A program made the position numbers and the translations under genes. Under the pieces are notes generated by a model. It was not told where the DNA came from. It was given only the letters and a program-made list of their open reading frames with translations, and made no database searches. Below are positions 24,343 through 30,870 of a DNA stretch of 32,324 nt, one piece after another. Source of the stretch: Actinomycetes bacterium (GTDB lineage Bacteria; Actinomycetota; Thermoleophilia; Solirubrobacterales; Solirubrobacteraceae); contig JAKAED010000027.1 of the NCBI GenBank assembly GCA_021820105.1, positions 1 to 32,324 of the forward strand. The letters run 5' to 3'. Position 1 is the stretch's first letter. The number at the start of each line of letters is the position of its first letter.

Positions 24343-24693
24343 TCAGGCTCGGTTGAGCCTGAGCGCGCGTACAAGGCCGGCATCGGTCTGCGCCATCAGC
24401 CAGTCTGGGAGAGCGCCTTTCTTTTCCTCGAGCGCGCCGCGGTCGATGGTGGCGATCTGGGTGACGTTCAGTACCGAGTCGTCCTCCAATCCGCTCACGT
24501 CTGCGGGAACGATCACATTGCCGGGTAGCCCTGCCAGTTGCTGTGTGGTGGTGATGACCGCGACCGTGACGGTCTGAAGCCGTGAGCGGTTGTATTGATC
24601 GGCGCTGATGACCAGAACAGGTCTGCGAAGGGCGGGCGCTGATCCGCGCGGCAGACCGAGATCAGCCCACCAAACCTCTCCGCGGGCGATCAC
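24343..24693 (-). CDS. mazF: MazF/PemK-family endoribonuclease toxin
   Basis: 116 residues. The family start MIARGEVWWADLG, RRPVLVISADQYNRSRLQTVTVAVITT (with Arg24 and Thr48-50 in the positions of the MazF active site) and VLNVTQIATIDRGAL are clear. MazF proteins cut mRNA or other RNA at short sequences; specificity is unknown here. Its start overlaps the end of the RHH antitoxin by ATGA (24690-24693). Confidence 0.93.
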   Translation of the reverse strand: MIARGEVWWADLGLPRGSAPALRRPVLVISADQYNRSRLQTVTVAVITTTQQLAGLPGNVIVPADVSGLEDDSVLNVTQIATIDRGALEEKKGALPDWLMAQTDAGLVRALRLNRA

Positions 24694-24926
24694 GCTCGGT
24701 CGGCGCGCTGAGCTAGGACGGCTGCCGCGGCGTCGGTGAATGCCGTGTCTTGCTCAATCCCGGCAAGCGCTTCGTTGATCGCGTCGGTGGTCTGGTTGTC
24801 GTCGAGGTCGTGCAACCAGCGCTCAGCGGCGCGCGCGAAGAACTCGCTGCGGGACACACCCAGCTGGGCAGCGGCGCGCTCGACACGCTCGAAGGTCTCG
24901 TCTGGCAGAGAAATCGCGGTCTTCAC
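24690..24926 (-). CDS. mazE: Ribbon-helix-helix antitoxin (MazE-like)
   Basis: 78 residues from GTG 24924-24926: VKTAISLPDETFERVERAAAQLGVSRSEFFARAAERWL is a standard RHH DNA-binding domain, followed by an acidic toxin-binding tail. A longer frame reaches ATG 25049, but the extra 41 residues are not family-like. A perfect TATACT ends seven bases before the GTG, which favours this start and a leaderless mRNA. Operon with mazF. Confidence 0.9.
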   Translation of the reverse strand: MKTAISLPDETFERVERAAAQLGVSRSEFFARAAERWLHDLDDNQTTDAINEALAGIEQDTAFTDAAAAVLAQRADRA

Positions 24927-24933
24927 ACCACCG

Positions 24934-24939
24934 AGTATA
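24934..24939 (-). promoter_or_regulatory. -10 hexamer TATACT of the RHH/MazF pair
   Basis: TATACT on the minus strand with a 7-nt spacer (CGGTGGT) to GTG 24926. A near-consensus -10 in the leaderless arrangement. Confidence 0.55.
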
Positions 24940-25441
24940 ACCAGGTCATACTGCGTCGGGCGGTGTTTCTCGCAGGGTCCAGCTTCAGCGTCGCGACGCG
25001 CAACCCGTGGTCCGGATCGAGATGCACGCAACGCGCGGGTTGCGTGCATGTGGCTAATAAGAGGGTGTCCTTGGGCGTCGGCGCCAACTGCGGACTATCG
25101 ACGTATGTATCGCGTATTGCGGGCAAAACGTCGATAGTCGCCTTCGCCTCGGCCAAGCGGCAAGTGACCGCACGGCCACGCAAAGGCAACTCCAGCCGCA
25201 CCCGCTCTTCCGCTCCGACGGGCATCTCCCGCCGCGCCCCGAAACACGTGGAATGCGCGGCCTGCAGGGCTGCGGTGGCCGGTGACCAGACCTGCGTACG
25301 ACCGCAGTCGTGTCCTGGCGAGGAGTAGGGCTCTCGTGAAGGTGTCCGGAGAGACCCGCTTCGGTTCGCTGCGAGGATTGTGCTCGGCGGGGAGCGTCCG
25401 GGGGTGGCTTGGTCGCGGCTGTCGGTGGTTTCGGTTGCTAT
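24940..25441. other. About 500 bp without a convincing gene
   Basis: Frames here are either upstream extensions of neighbours or lack family similarity. One minus-strand frame (24923-25225) has a protein-like composition but overlaps the RHH promoter. The stretch holds a perfect 12-bp inverted repeat (25093-25104/25128-25139). It may be the remains of a decayed gene. Confidence 0.45.
25093..25139. repeat. Perfect 12-bp inverted repeat with a 23-nt loop
   Basis: GACTATCGACGT (25093-25104) and ACGTCGATAGTC (25128-25139) are exact complements, in DNA with no assigned gene. It could be a recombination or regulator site or an RNA stem; no flanking features decide. Confidence 0.6.
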
Positions 25442-26410
25442 TCAGCCGGAGATGCTCGTGGTGGCGTGGTTGAAGCAGCCGGTTCCGGCTCTGGTGTCGC
25501 CGGGTGGGGGCGGTCCTTGGTGGGTGTAGTTGTGCTGCGCGGTCTTGACTAGTCGCGGTCCGTGCCAGGTGAACGTTGAGGCGGTTTCCTTCCAGGGTGC
25601 TTTCAGCAGATTGCCGAGGGGGATGAACACCCGTTGGATCACGCGAGCTCGCGGCAGGCAGCTGAACCCGGCCTGTACGCCTGAGTCTCCGCCGTACCCG
25701 AGCGAGATGCCAGCGGAGGTCAGCCGATGGTGATAGAGGCTGTACACGTTGGCGGTCGAGCCGCTTGAGATCTCGTTCACCTGAATGAAGATCTTCTCGC
25801 TCTCACCCTTGCCGATGTTCGCGATCCCGAGTAGCGCCGCCGCGCCGGGGCCGCCTTTGAGAACCGTGGTGGTGCGCACGCCGTTGGGGGCGATGACACG
25901 CAACTCGGCTCGCGTTGCCATGAATTCCTTGCTCAGGCTGGCTGGCGCGCCAGGGGAGCTGAAGTGGGTGTGGCTGAGCCGCGAGTAGAGCAGCACCAGG
26001 TAGGTTTGGCCGTTGCCGGTGAGATCCGCGCGTCGTACGGTGACGCATCCAGACCGCGGCGGCAGATACCGATTCGGCGGGGCCAGGAAACACGCGTCAT
26101 GCGCGATGCCGCCTGGGTTTGGCTGACTGGCCGGTGCGCCCGGGAACAACTGGCTGGCTGAATGCCCGGGGATCGAGCCCGGGGCGGGCGCCTGAACGAC
26201 GCCGTGACGACCTCCCCCGCTACCACTGCCGCCCGAGCCTGAGGAACCGAGGATCAGCCCCCCAACGATGAGCACCGTGACGGACAGGGCAGCGCCCAGG
26301 ACGCGATGTCGAAGCTGCCGGCGGCGTGCCTCCTCGATGACCCCAGCGTCGATGCCAGGCTCAGCTTGCGTCGGTGTCTCGGGTGGGGTCGGGGGTGACT
26401 GAACCGCCAT
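25442..26410 (-). CDS. Single-pass membrane protein with a large extracytoplasmic domain
   Basis: 322 residues. A Pro-rich start, then a basic stretch GVIEEARRRQLRHR, one membrane helix at about 37-57 (VLGAALSVTVLIVGGLILGSS), a Gly/Ser linker and an exported domain of about 240 residues. That domain has several Cys (DACFLAPPN, SGCVTVR, FSCLP, TGCF) that may pair as disulfides. The phrase ADLTGNGQTYLVLLYSRL resembles FG-GAP-like repeats but is not enough to classify it. It starts 26 bp from a divergent GntR regulator, which probably controls it. Confidence 0.7.
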   Translation of the reverse strand: MAVQSPPTPPETPTQAEPGIDAGVIEEARRRQLRHRVLGAALSVTVLIVGGLILGSSGSGGSGSGGGRHGVVQAPAPGSIPGHSASQLFPGAPASQPNPGGIAHDACFLAPPNRYLPPRSGCVTVRRADLTGNGQTYLVLLYSRLSHTHFSSPGAPASLSKEFMATRAELRVIAPNGVRTTTVLKGGPGAAALLGIANIGKGESEKIFIQVNEISSGSTANVYSLYHHRLTSAGISLGYGGDSGVQAGFSCLPRARVIQRVFIPLGNLLKAPWKETASTFTWHGPRLVKTAQHNYTHQGPPPPGDTRAGTGCFNHATTSISG

Positions 26411-26415
26411 GCCAA

Positions 26416-26436
26416 TGTGCTAGCCTAGGTGGCACA
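26416..26436. promoter_or_regulatory. Dyad between the divergent GntR and membrane-protein genes
   Basis: TGTGC and GCACA flank 11 bases (26416-26436), with 7 of 10 positions pairing. The element fills the gap between the two divergent starts and includes AGGTGG before the GntR TTG. A likely operator for the GntR protein. Confidence 0.4.
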
Positions 26437-26784
26437 TTGCTTGAAGTCAAGCTTGACCGTGAAGATCCGGCTCACCTCCACGAACAGGTGGCGGCGGAGA
26501 TCCGTCGCGCAATCGCCGACGGTGAGGCCAGCTCAGGTGACCGTCTCCCGCCCGCGCGGCACCTTGCCGCAGTGATGGGTGTGAACACCAACACGGTGCT
26601 GCGTGCGCTGCGCGCGCTACGCGATGAGGGGCTGCTTGAGATGGCACCCCGCCGCGGTATCCGAGTCGTCGGCACCCCCGCCCAGAGCGAGCTGCGCAGC
26701 AAAGTCGCCGAGCTCCTTCAGCTCGCTCGCGAGCAGGGCTATACACGCAACGATCTTCAGCAGATGATCGCCAACGCTTCCTAG
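26437..26784 (+). CDS. GntR-family regulator, YtrA subfamily
   Basis: 115 residues from TTG 26437: LDREDPAHLHEQVAAEIRRAIADGEASSGDRLPPARHLAAVMGVNTNTVLRALRALRDEGLLEMAPRRGIRVVG is a GntR winged HTH (about 6-79). It is followed by a short dimerisation helix region, as in YtrA. YtrA proteins usually sit beside ABC transporter genes; none is here, and only the divergent membrane gene and a broken relative are adjacent. TTG is chosen because AGGTGG lies 4 nt upstream; an in-frame start further upstream would overlap the divergent gene. Confidence 0.88.
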   Translation: MLEVKLDREDPAHLHEQVAAEIRRAIADGEASSGDRLPPARHLAAVMGVNTNTVLRALRALRDEGLLEMAPRRGIRVVGTPAQSELRSKVAELLQLAREQGYTRNDLQQMIANAS

Positions 26785-26791
26785 CTCGCCC

Positions 26792-27007
26792 ATGCCGACG
26801 GACGATCTACCACTCGCGCGGACCGACGGTGGTGCCAGGGTTAAGGCCGGGGTGATCGAGGACGCACGCCGACGCAAACGTAACTGGGCGGGCACCTGCT
26901 TCGATGCCATGGCGCGCCTCTCGGTCGCGGTCGACTCAGACGCGGAATGCGCGGAGGGCACCACCGGTGGTTGGCCGATCAGCCGCTGCGCTGCACTTGC
27001 CTGCTGA
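26792..27007 (+). pseudogene. Truncated paralogue of the divergent membrane protein's N-terminus
   Basis: A 71-residue frame starting 7 bp after the GntR stop. Residues 14-30 (GARVKAGVIEDARRRKR) closely match DAGVIEEARRRQLRHR of the membrane protein at 25442-26410, but the membrane helix and exported domain that should follow are missing. It may be the leftover of a second target gene once carried in an operon with the GntR gene. The 3' end overlaps the convergent VapC gene. Confidence 0.5.
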
Positions 27008-27371
27008 TCCGCTTGAGCTTCTTGTCGAGTGTGAGGAGGTCCGCGTCGCTGACGAGCGCTGTGGCGAGTGACATAGCGTCGGGCAGTCGCAGCGACGAGT
27101 GCTCGGCACGGAGTTCCGCCGCTCGGCGAGCTACCGCTCGGTCCACAATGACGAACCGGACACCAGCGGCGTCAAGGAAGCCATCTACGGTCGCTGCGTT
27201 TCCTTGCTGCAGCGGTCGAACGATCACCTCGGCGTAGACCGTCGCGCCGATCAGTAACTCGTCACCGGCGGTCAGTCGCGGGCGGAGCTCTTCTATCGCG
27301 CGCTCGTGCTGTGCGTCCCCGGGATCGAGGAACGCGATCAGCAGATCCGCATCGAGCGCTACGCGCGCCAC
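26979..27371 (-). CDS. vapC: PIN-domain ribonuclease toxin (VapC)
   Basis: 130 residues: MARVALDADLLIAFLDPGDAQHERA with D7, E48 (VYAEVIV), D98 (RLPDAMSLATA) and D116 (LTLDKKL) as the likely metal-binding acids. Its start overlaps the AbrB-type antitoxin by 13 bp. It differs clearly from the FitB-like PIN protein at 23519, so the two modules are not recent duplicates. Confidence 0.9.
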   Translation of the reverse strand: MARVALDADLLIAFLDPGDAQHERAIEELRPRLTAGDELLIGATVYAEVIVRPLQQGNAATVDGFLDAAGVRFVIVDRAVARRAAELRAEHSSLRLPDAMSLATALVSDADLLTLDKKLKRISRQVQRSG

Positions 27372-27580
27372 TCGTCCCGGAGCTGGTGAAGGTAGCCGGG
27401 TGGGTAGGTCCCGGCCGGGAGGCTCCCGGCGTACCGGTCGATTACGTCTTCGGCGCGCTCGACCTCGATGCGGCCACGCCCGACAACGCGGATCACGACC
27501 TCATCGCCGGCCTCAAGGCCCGCATCCTCAAGCACCCGGACAGGCAGCGTCACCTGATGCTTGCTGGACACCTTGCTCAT
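27359..27580 (-). CDS. vapB: AbrB/SpoVT-family antitoxin
   Basis: 73 residues: MSKVSSKHQVTLPVRVLEDAGLEAGDEVVIRVVGRGRIEVER is the swapped-hairpin AbrB DNA-binding domain. The C-terminal part (DRYAGSLPAGTYPPGYLHQLRDEWRA) would bind VapC. AAAGG directly precedes the ATG. The promoter carries TTTACC/GGTAAA repeats. Confidence 0.92.
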   Translation of the reverse strand: MSKVSSKHQVTLPVRVLEDAGLEAGDEVVIRVVGRGRIEVERAEDVIDRYAGSLPAGTYPPGYLHQLRDEWRA

Positions 27581-27581
27581 C

Positions 27582-27607
27582 CTTTACCAGTTTACCACCC
27601 GGTAAAG
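27582..27607 (-). promoter_or_regulatory. Operator/promoter of the AbrB/VapC pair
   Basis: CTTTACC (27582-27588) and GGTAAAG (27601-27607) form a perfect 7-bp inverted repeat, with a further TTTACC half-site at 27591-27596. The minus-strand -10 TAAACT (27589-27594) lies inside the repeat, 8 nt from the start codon. Binding by the antitoxin would block the promoter. Confidence 0.6.
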
Positions 27608-27740
27608 CGGCCGTGTGGGCCCTGCTTCACCGTCCCCACACGCATCTTGCACGCGCGGTGCTGAGTTGCCCTTTGCGCGGAACTCGTGCAGATGAGCTGG
27701 CCGGTCCCCGGCAGGCTTGGGTGATGTCGTCTCCGGGAGC

Positions 27741-27746
27741 TACTTT
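27741..27746 (+). promoter_or_regulatory. -10 hexamer TACTTT for the gene at 27753
   Basis: TACTTT, six bases (TACGTC), then ATG 27753. It selects this ATG over the in-frame GTG/ATG candidates upstream, which would overlap the promoter. Confidence 0.5.
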
Positions 27747-27752
27747 TACGTC

Positions 27753-28013
27753 ATGCCCGCCGATGACACAGTGAGCCAGCTGGAGCGGGAACTTGAGGTG
27801 GTTGAGCGGTCGATGTCGACGGTTGGGGCGTTGAGCGCGCAGCAGGCTGAGCGGGTCGCGGAGCGGGTGGACCGCTTGGCGTCCCAGCTGCTTGAGATCA
27901 CGGCGCCGGAATCGTGGGATGCGGTGCATGCGCGGCTCGGCACCACACCGGCAAGCAGCGAGGATTTCTCAGCGCTCTCGGGCGAGTTGGGTTCACCCGA
28001 CGACGAAGGCTGA
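27753..28013 (+). CDS. Small coiled-coil protein, unknown, first gene of a two-gene unit
   Basis: 86 residues from ATG 27753. SQLERELEVVERSMSTVGALSAQQAERVAERVDRLASQLLEI shows heptad-like spacing of Leu/Val and probably forms a helical hairpin or coiled coil. An acidic tail (SSEDFSALSGELGSPDDEG) follows, as in many antitoxins. I know no family for it. The next gene starts 4 nt after its stop. Antitoxin- or chaperone-like function is inference from size, tail and context. Confidence 0.6.
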   Translation: MPADDTVSQLERELEVVERSMSTVGALSAQQAERVAERVDRLASQLLEITAPESWDAVHARLGTTPASSEDFSALSGELGSPDDEG

Positions 28014-28017
28014 GGCG

Positions 28018-28410
28018 GTGCCTGCCGCCGCTGGTGCTCGTCGCCTGCCCGTCAGGTTCGATGAGCGTGTCTGGCAGGAGGCGCTACGCGGGTTCTCCGG
28101 GCGTGCGCTTGAGGTTGCCGTCAGCACCCGCAAGCGACTTGAGCTCGACGGCCTGGCGTTGGCCGAGGCTCTCGCATGTGAGGCGCAGGGTGCCGATGGC
28201 ACGCTGCTTGCCGGCTGCGCGAAGGTCTATCTGCCGCTCGGGCAGGGACCTGCGTCTCAGCGACCGTTCGGGATGGTTGTGCAGCTCGCCCGGGGCGGGC
28301 AGCAGGAGCTGCTGTGGGTGTTTGTCGCTTTCGGGCCGCGTCACCCAAGACCGGGCGTGCGGACCGTGTATGAGCGAGCACACCGGCGTCTGCATGGGCG
28401 CTTCCCGTAA
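28018..28410 (+). CDS. Unknown 130-residue basic protein, second gene of the unit
   Basis: Starts at GTG 28018 with GAGGC upstream; the frame is open further back but there overlaps the first gene. The N-terminus is basic/helical (RFDERVWQEALRGFSGRALEVAVSTRKRLELDG). A beta-rich middle follows (AKVYLPLGQGP...FGMVVQLARGGQQELLWVFVAFG), then a basic end VRTVYERAHRRLHGRFP. The shape recalls small RelE-like or other toxin folds, but I see no diagnostic residues and cannot assign a family. Candidate toxin of an undescribed pair, by inference. Confidence 0.55.
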   Translation: MPAAAGARRLPVRFDERVWQEALRGFSGRALEVAVSTRKRLELDGLALAEALACEAQGADGTLLAGCAKVYLPLGQGPASQRPFGMVVQLARGGQQELLWVFVAFGPRHPRPGVRTVYERAHRRLHGRFP

Positions 28411-28549
28411 TCCCGTTAGCACCCGAGCGCCAGTCCCGCTTCCGCTTCCCGGCCAGCATCTCGCGAGCCGCAACGAATCACCTGCTGAGCGCGGATCTCA
28501 CCAGCTGGTGGGAGCACAGTGCGATGCGACCTTGTGAGATGCTCTTGGC

Positions 28550-28801
28550 GTGGAACAGCGCATCAGCTGTGTGACTCTCGGCGTCGGCGACCTGGCCCGG
28601 GCGCGCCGCTTCTATGAGGCGCTTGGATGGTCTGGAGCAAATCAGCCCGATGACGAGGTCTGTTTCTTCCAGGCTGGCGGGATGGTCTTCGGTCTCTGGA
28701 CGGCGCTCGGCGGGCACGGCGCTCCCGGCATTGAGCTGGCGCATAACGTTCGTACCCCCGAAGAGGTCCAAGCGCTGCTCGAGGATGCAGACGGCCGCTC
28801 C
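28550..28801 (+). pseudogene. VOC/glyoxalase-like gene truncated next to tRNA-Asp
   Basis: GTG 28550 begins VEQRISCVTLGVGDLARARRFYEALGW...VCFFQAGGMVFGLW...IELAHNVRTPEEVQALLEDA, a clear N-terminal part of a VOC-family dioxygenase/glyoxalase-like protein. Family similarity stops near residue 83. The second half, with the usual FADPDGH-WE metal-ligand motif, is missing. The frame stays open to 28996 only by running antisense through the tRNA-Asp gene; the resulting GLEPATSGVTGRRSNQLSYAP is the familiar spurious tRNA translation. The gene therefore looks broken at the tRNA 3' flank, perhaps by a past integration or deletion. Confidence 0.7.
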
Positions 28802-28847
28802 AACGGCAGCAGCTTTTTGTCGAGCGCGGACGGGATTTCTAATGAAA

Positions 28848-28921
<74 letters not shown>

Positions 28922-29061
28922 TTTGGGCTCCGCTCAGTATGGCAAGCGGCGCGCATTTTCGCGGTCGCGCAACTTTTCTCCCCGCGGAGTGCTTAAACGG
29001 TTGCAATCACTTCAAGGCGCCCGACCCAACCCGGCCGTGGGAACGGCGCCGAGAAGCGACC

Positions 29062-29156
29062 GAGCGAGGATCCTGAATTGGGTCCTCGCTCTGTCTTTGG
29101 GCGTGCCCAAGCGGGGCGCGCCCAAAGCTGATCAGCTGAAGCCGGTTCGGCTTCAG
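29062..29156 (-). terminator. Three tandem strong hairpins between amidase and tRNA-Asp
   Basis: Stem 1: 29062-29073/29080-29091 (12 bp, one wobble). Stem 2: 29095-29106/29116-29127 (12 bp, one wobble). Stem 3: 29136-29144/29148-29156 (9 bp, perfect), overlapping the amidase stop. All three have different sequences and no T-tract. They probably end amidase transcription before the same-strand tRNA, but a structured RNA is possible. Confidence 0.5.
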
Positions 29157-30598
29157 AGCGTCGGTGGCACCCAGCCGCCAAAGACCGCCTCCAGCTCCAC
29201 CGCGATCGCAATTGCCAGGTGGTCCTGGCCGTGCGCGGCGGCAACCTGGATGCCCAGCGGCAGGCCCTCTGGGGAGAGGCCCATTGGGACCTCGGTGACG
29301 GGCACCCCGGCGAGGTTGAAGATCGCCGTGGGCGTCGTCAACCAGGGACGTCCATAAGTGCGGCGGTGATGCGGGGCGACGGACAGCTGTGCCGGGTGCA
29401 GCAGCACCCCACCACCGATCACCTCAATCAGCTCCTCGGCAAGGTCGTGGCTGCGGGTGCGCAACTGCTCGCGCAGCGGCTCCCGCGTGGGCAGGGCGTC
29501 GGCCAGCAGCGTGAGCTTCGTTGGGAGGGTGTGGCCGGGGCCGAACAGCAGCTTGAGCAAGCCCAGGCCGGAGGATTCCTGACCGTCCGTCAGCAGTGCG
29601 CTCAGCGCCGGGGCGCCGGGGCCGCTGCTCTGCAGCGCCGCCAGGAACGGGATCAGCGCGTGGCGCCAGCTGGGGAGGCTGACGGTGCGTACGCTGGCGC
29701 CGGCTGATACCAGCGCCCCGACGGCGCGCTCCCGGGCATCGCGCATCCCGCGCGACATCGGCCGGATCGAGCTGTCCTCAATGACTGTGACGGGCAGACC
29801 ATCGAGAGAGACGGATGTGACATCGCCCAGGGCCAGCGGTTTGACCAGCGGGTCGATTCCGTCGGGGCCCGCCATGATCTTGAGCAGCGGGAGCAGGTCC
29901 TCAGCCCGGCGGGTGATCGGCCCCAGCGCGAGCAGGTTGGCCGCCTCACCGCTGACCTCGGGCCACATGCCGGTGTGCGGGATCAGCCCCGCGGATGGCT
30001 TGTGCCCAAAGACGCCGCAGTACAGGGCGGGGATGCGGATCGAGCCACCGATATCAGCGGCAACGCCAAACGGGGAACCACCCGAGCCCACAACGGCTCC
30101 CTCACCTCCCGATGAACCACCGGCGGTCCGGGACGGGTCGTAGGGGTTGTTGGTCCGCCCGTACAGACCGTTGTCGGACTCGATCCAGAGGGTGAGCTCC
30201 GAGATGTTGGTGACGCCGAGCGGGATCGCACCGGCGTCGACCAGGCGTTCCACCACGGTGGCGGAGCGGGAGGCACGGTGGTCGCGGCGGGCGCGCACCC
30301 CGGCGCTGTGGGGCATGCCCTCAAGCGCGATTGACTCCTTGACGGTGAAGGGCACGCCCAGCAGTGGCGGCAGTTCCGTTACGCCGCTGCCGCGGAAGTG
30401 GGCGGCGTTGATCCGCTGTTCGATCTCCTGCGCCTGCTCGCGGGCCTGGGCAAAGCGGTTGGCGACAATCGCGTTCAGGCGGGGGGCCGTCCGCTCAAGC
30501 AGCTCGATGTGGGCTTCCATCACTTCCAGCGCGCTCAGCTCACGCCGGCGGATGGCCTCGGCGAGGTTGATCGCGGATCGCTCGGTCAGATCCGCCAT
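29153..30598 (-). CDS. Amidase-signature family hydrolase
   Basis: 481 residues from ATG 30596-30598; GGGGA lies 8 nt upstream. GTG 30622 is an alternative start adding eight residues. The Ser-cisSer-Lys triad is visible: Lys87 in GVPFTVKES, Ser162 in RTAGGSSGGEGAVVGSGGSPFG, and nucleophile Ser186 in ADIGGSIRIPA. NPYDPSRTAGGSSGGE is the family signature. These enzymes hydrolyse amides (fatty-acid amides, aryl amides, nitrile-derived amides). It is not GatA by context, because no gatB/gatC is adjacent, and the substrate cannot be assigned. Monocistronic, cytosolic. Confidence 0.9.
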   Translation of the reverse strand: MADLTERSAINLAEAIRRRELSALEVMEAHIELLERTAPRLNAIVANRFAQAREQAQEIEQRINAAHFRGSGVTELPPLLGVPFTVKESIALEGMPHSAGVRARRDHRASRSATVVERLVDAGAIPLGVTNISELTLWIESDNGLYGRTNNPYDPSRTAGGSSGGEGAVVGSGGSPFGVAADIGGSIRIPALYCGVFGHKPSAGLIPHTGMWPEVSGEAANLLALGPITRRAEDLLPLLKIMAGPDGIDPLVKPLALGDVTSVSLDGLPVTVIEDSSIRPMSRGMRDARERAVGALVSAGASVRTVSLPSWRHALIPFLAALQSSGPGAPALSALLTDGQESSGLGLLKLLFGPGHTLPTKLTLLADALPTREPLREQLRTRSHDLAEELIEVIGGGVLLHPAQLSVAPHHRRTYGRPWLTTPTAIFNLAGVPVTEVPMGLSPEGLPLGIQVAAAHGQDHLAIAIAVELEAVFGGWVPPTL

Positions 30599-30870
30599 GC
30601 GGGGCGTCCCCGGTGGAGCCACTTGACGTATCGCATCGCCATCAGGCTAGCGAGTACGTAGTTGCCGTCACGGTTCGGTCGCACAGGTTGCACGACCTCA
30701 AACGCACACCTGAGCGGGAGCTTTGCACCCGGTGGCACTTCACAACAGCAGTAGACTCACGAATCAAACGGGCGCGCCATCCGAGGATTTTCCAGTCCAC
30801 TTCCGGCCGGGGAGGGCCTGCAGTCGATGCTGGGTGGCCGCCACCACGAATCTAGGAGAGAGGTACTGAT
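30599..30870. other. Divergent intergenic region with a -10-like site
   Basis: No gene seen. TAGACT at 30752-30757 could be a -10 for the downstream secreted protein, leaving a leader of about 105 nt. AGGAGAGAGG at 30854-30863 is its ribosome-binding site. Confidence 0.35.

Noticed and set aside
25093-25139. Inverted repeat as the ends of an insertion sequence
   Set aside because: Only 23 bp between the arms and no transposase nearby.
24923-25225. Possible minus-strand gene with protein-like composition
   Set aside because: No recognisable family, no ribosome-binding site, and it runs through the RHH antitoxin promoter and the 12-bp inverted repeat.
29153-30598. Amidase as GatA of the glutamyl-tRNA amidotransferase
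   Set aside because: No gatB or gatC neighbours; the general amidase-signature assignment is safer.
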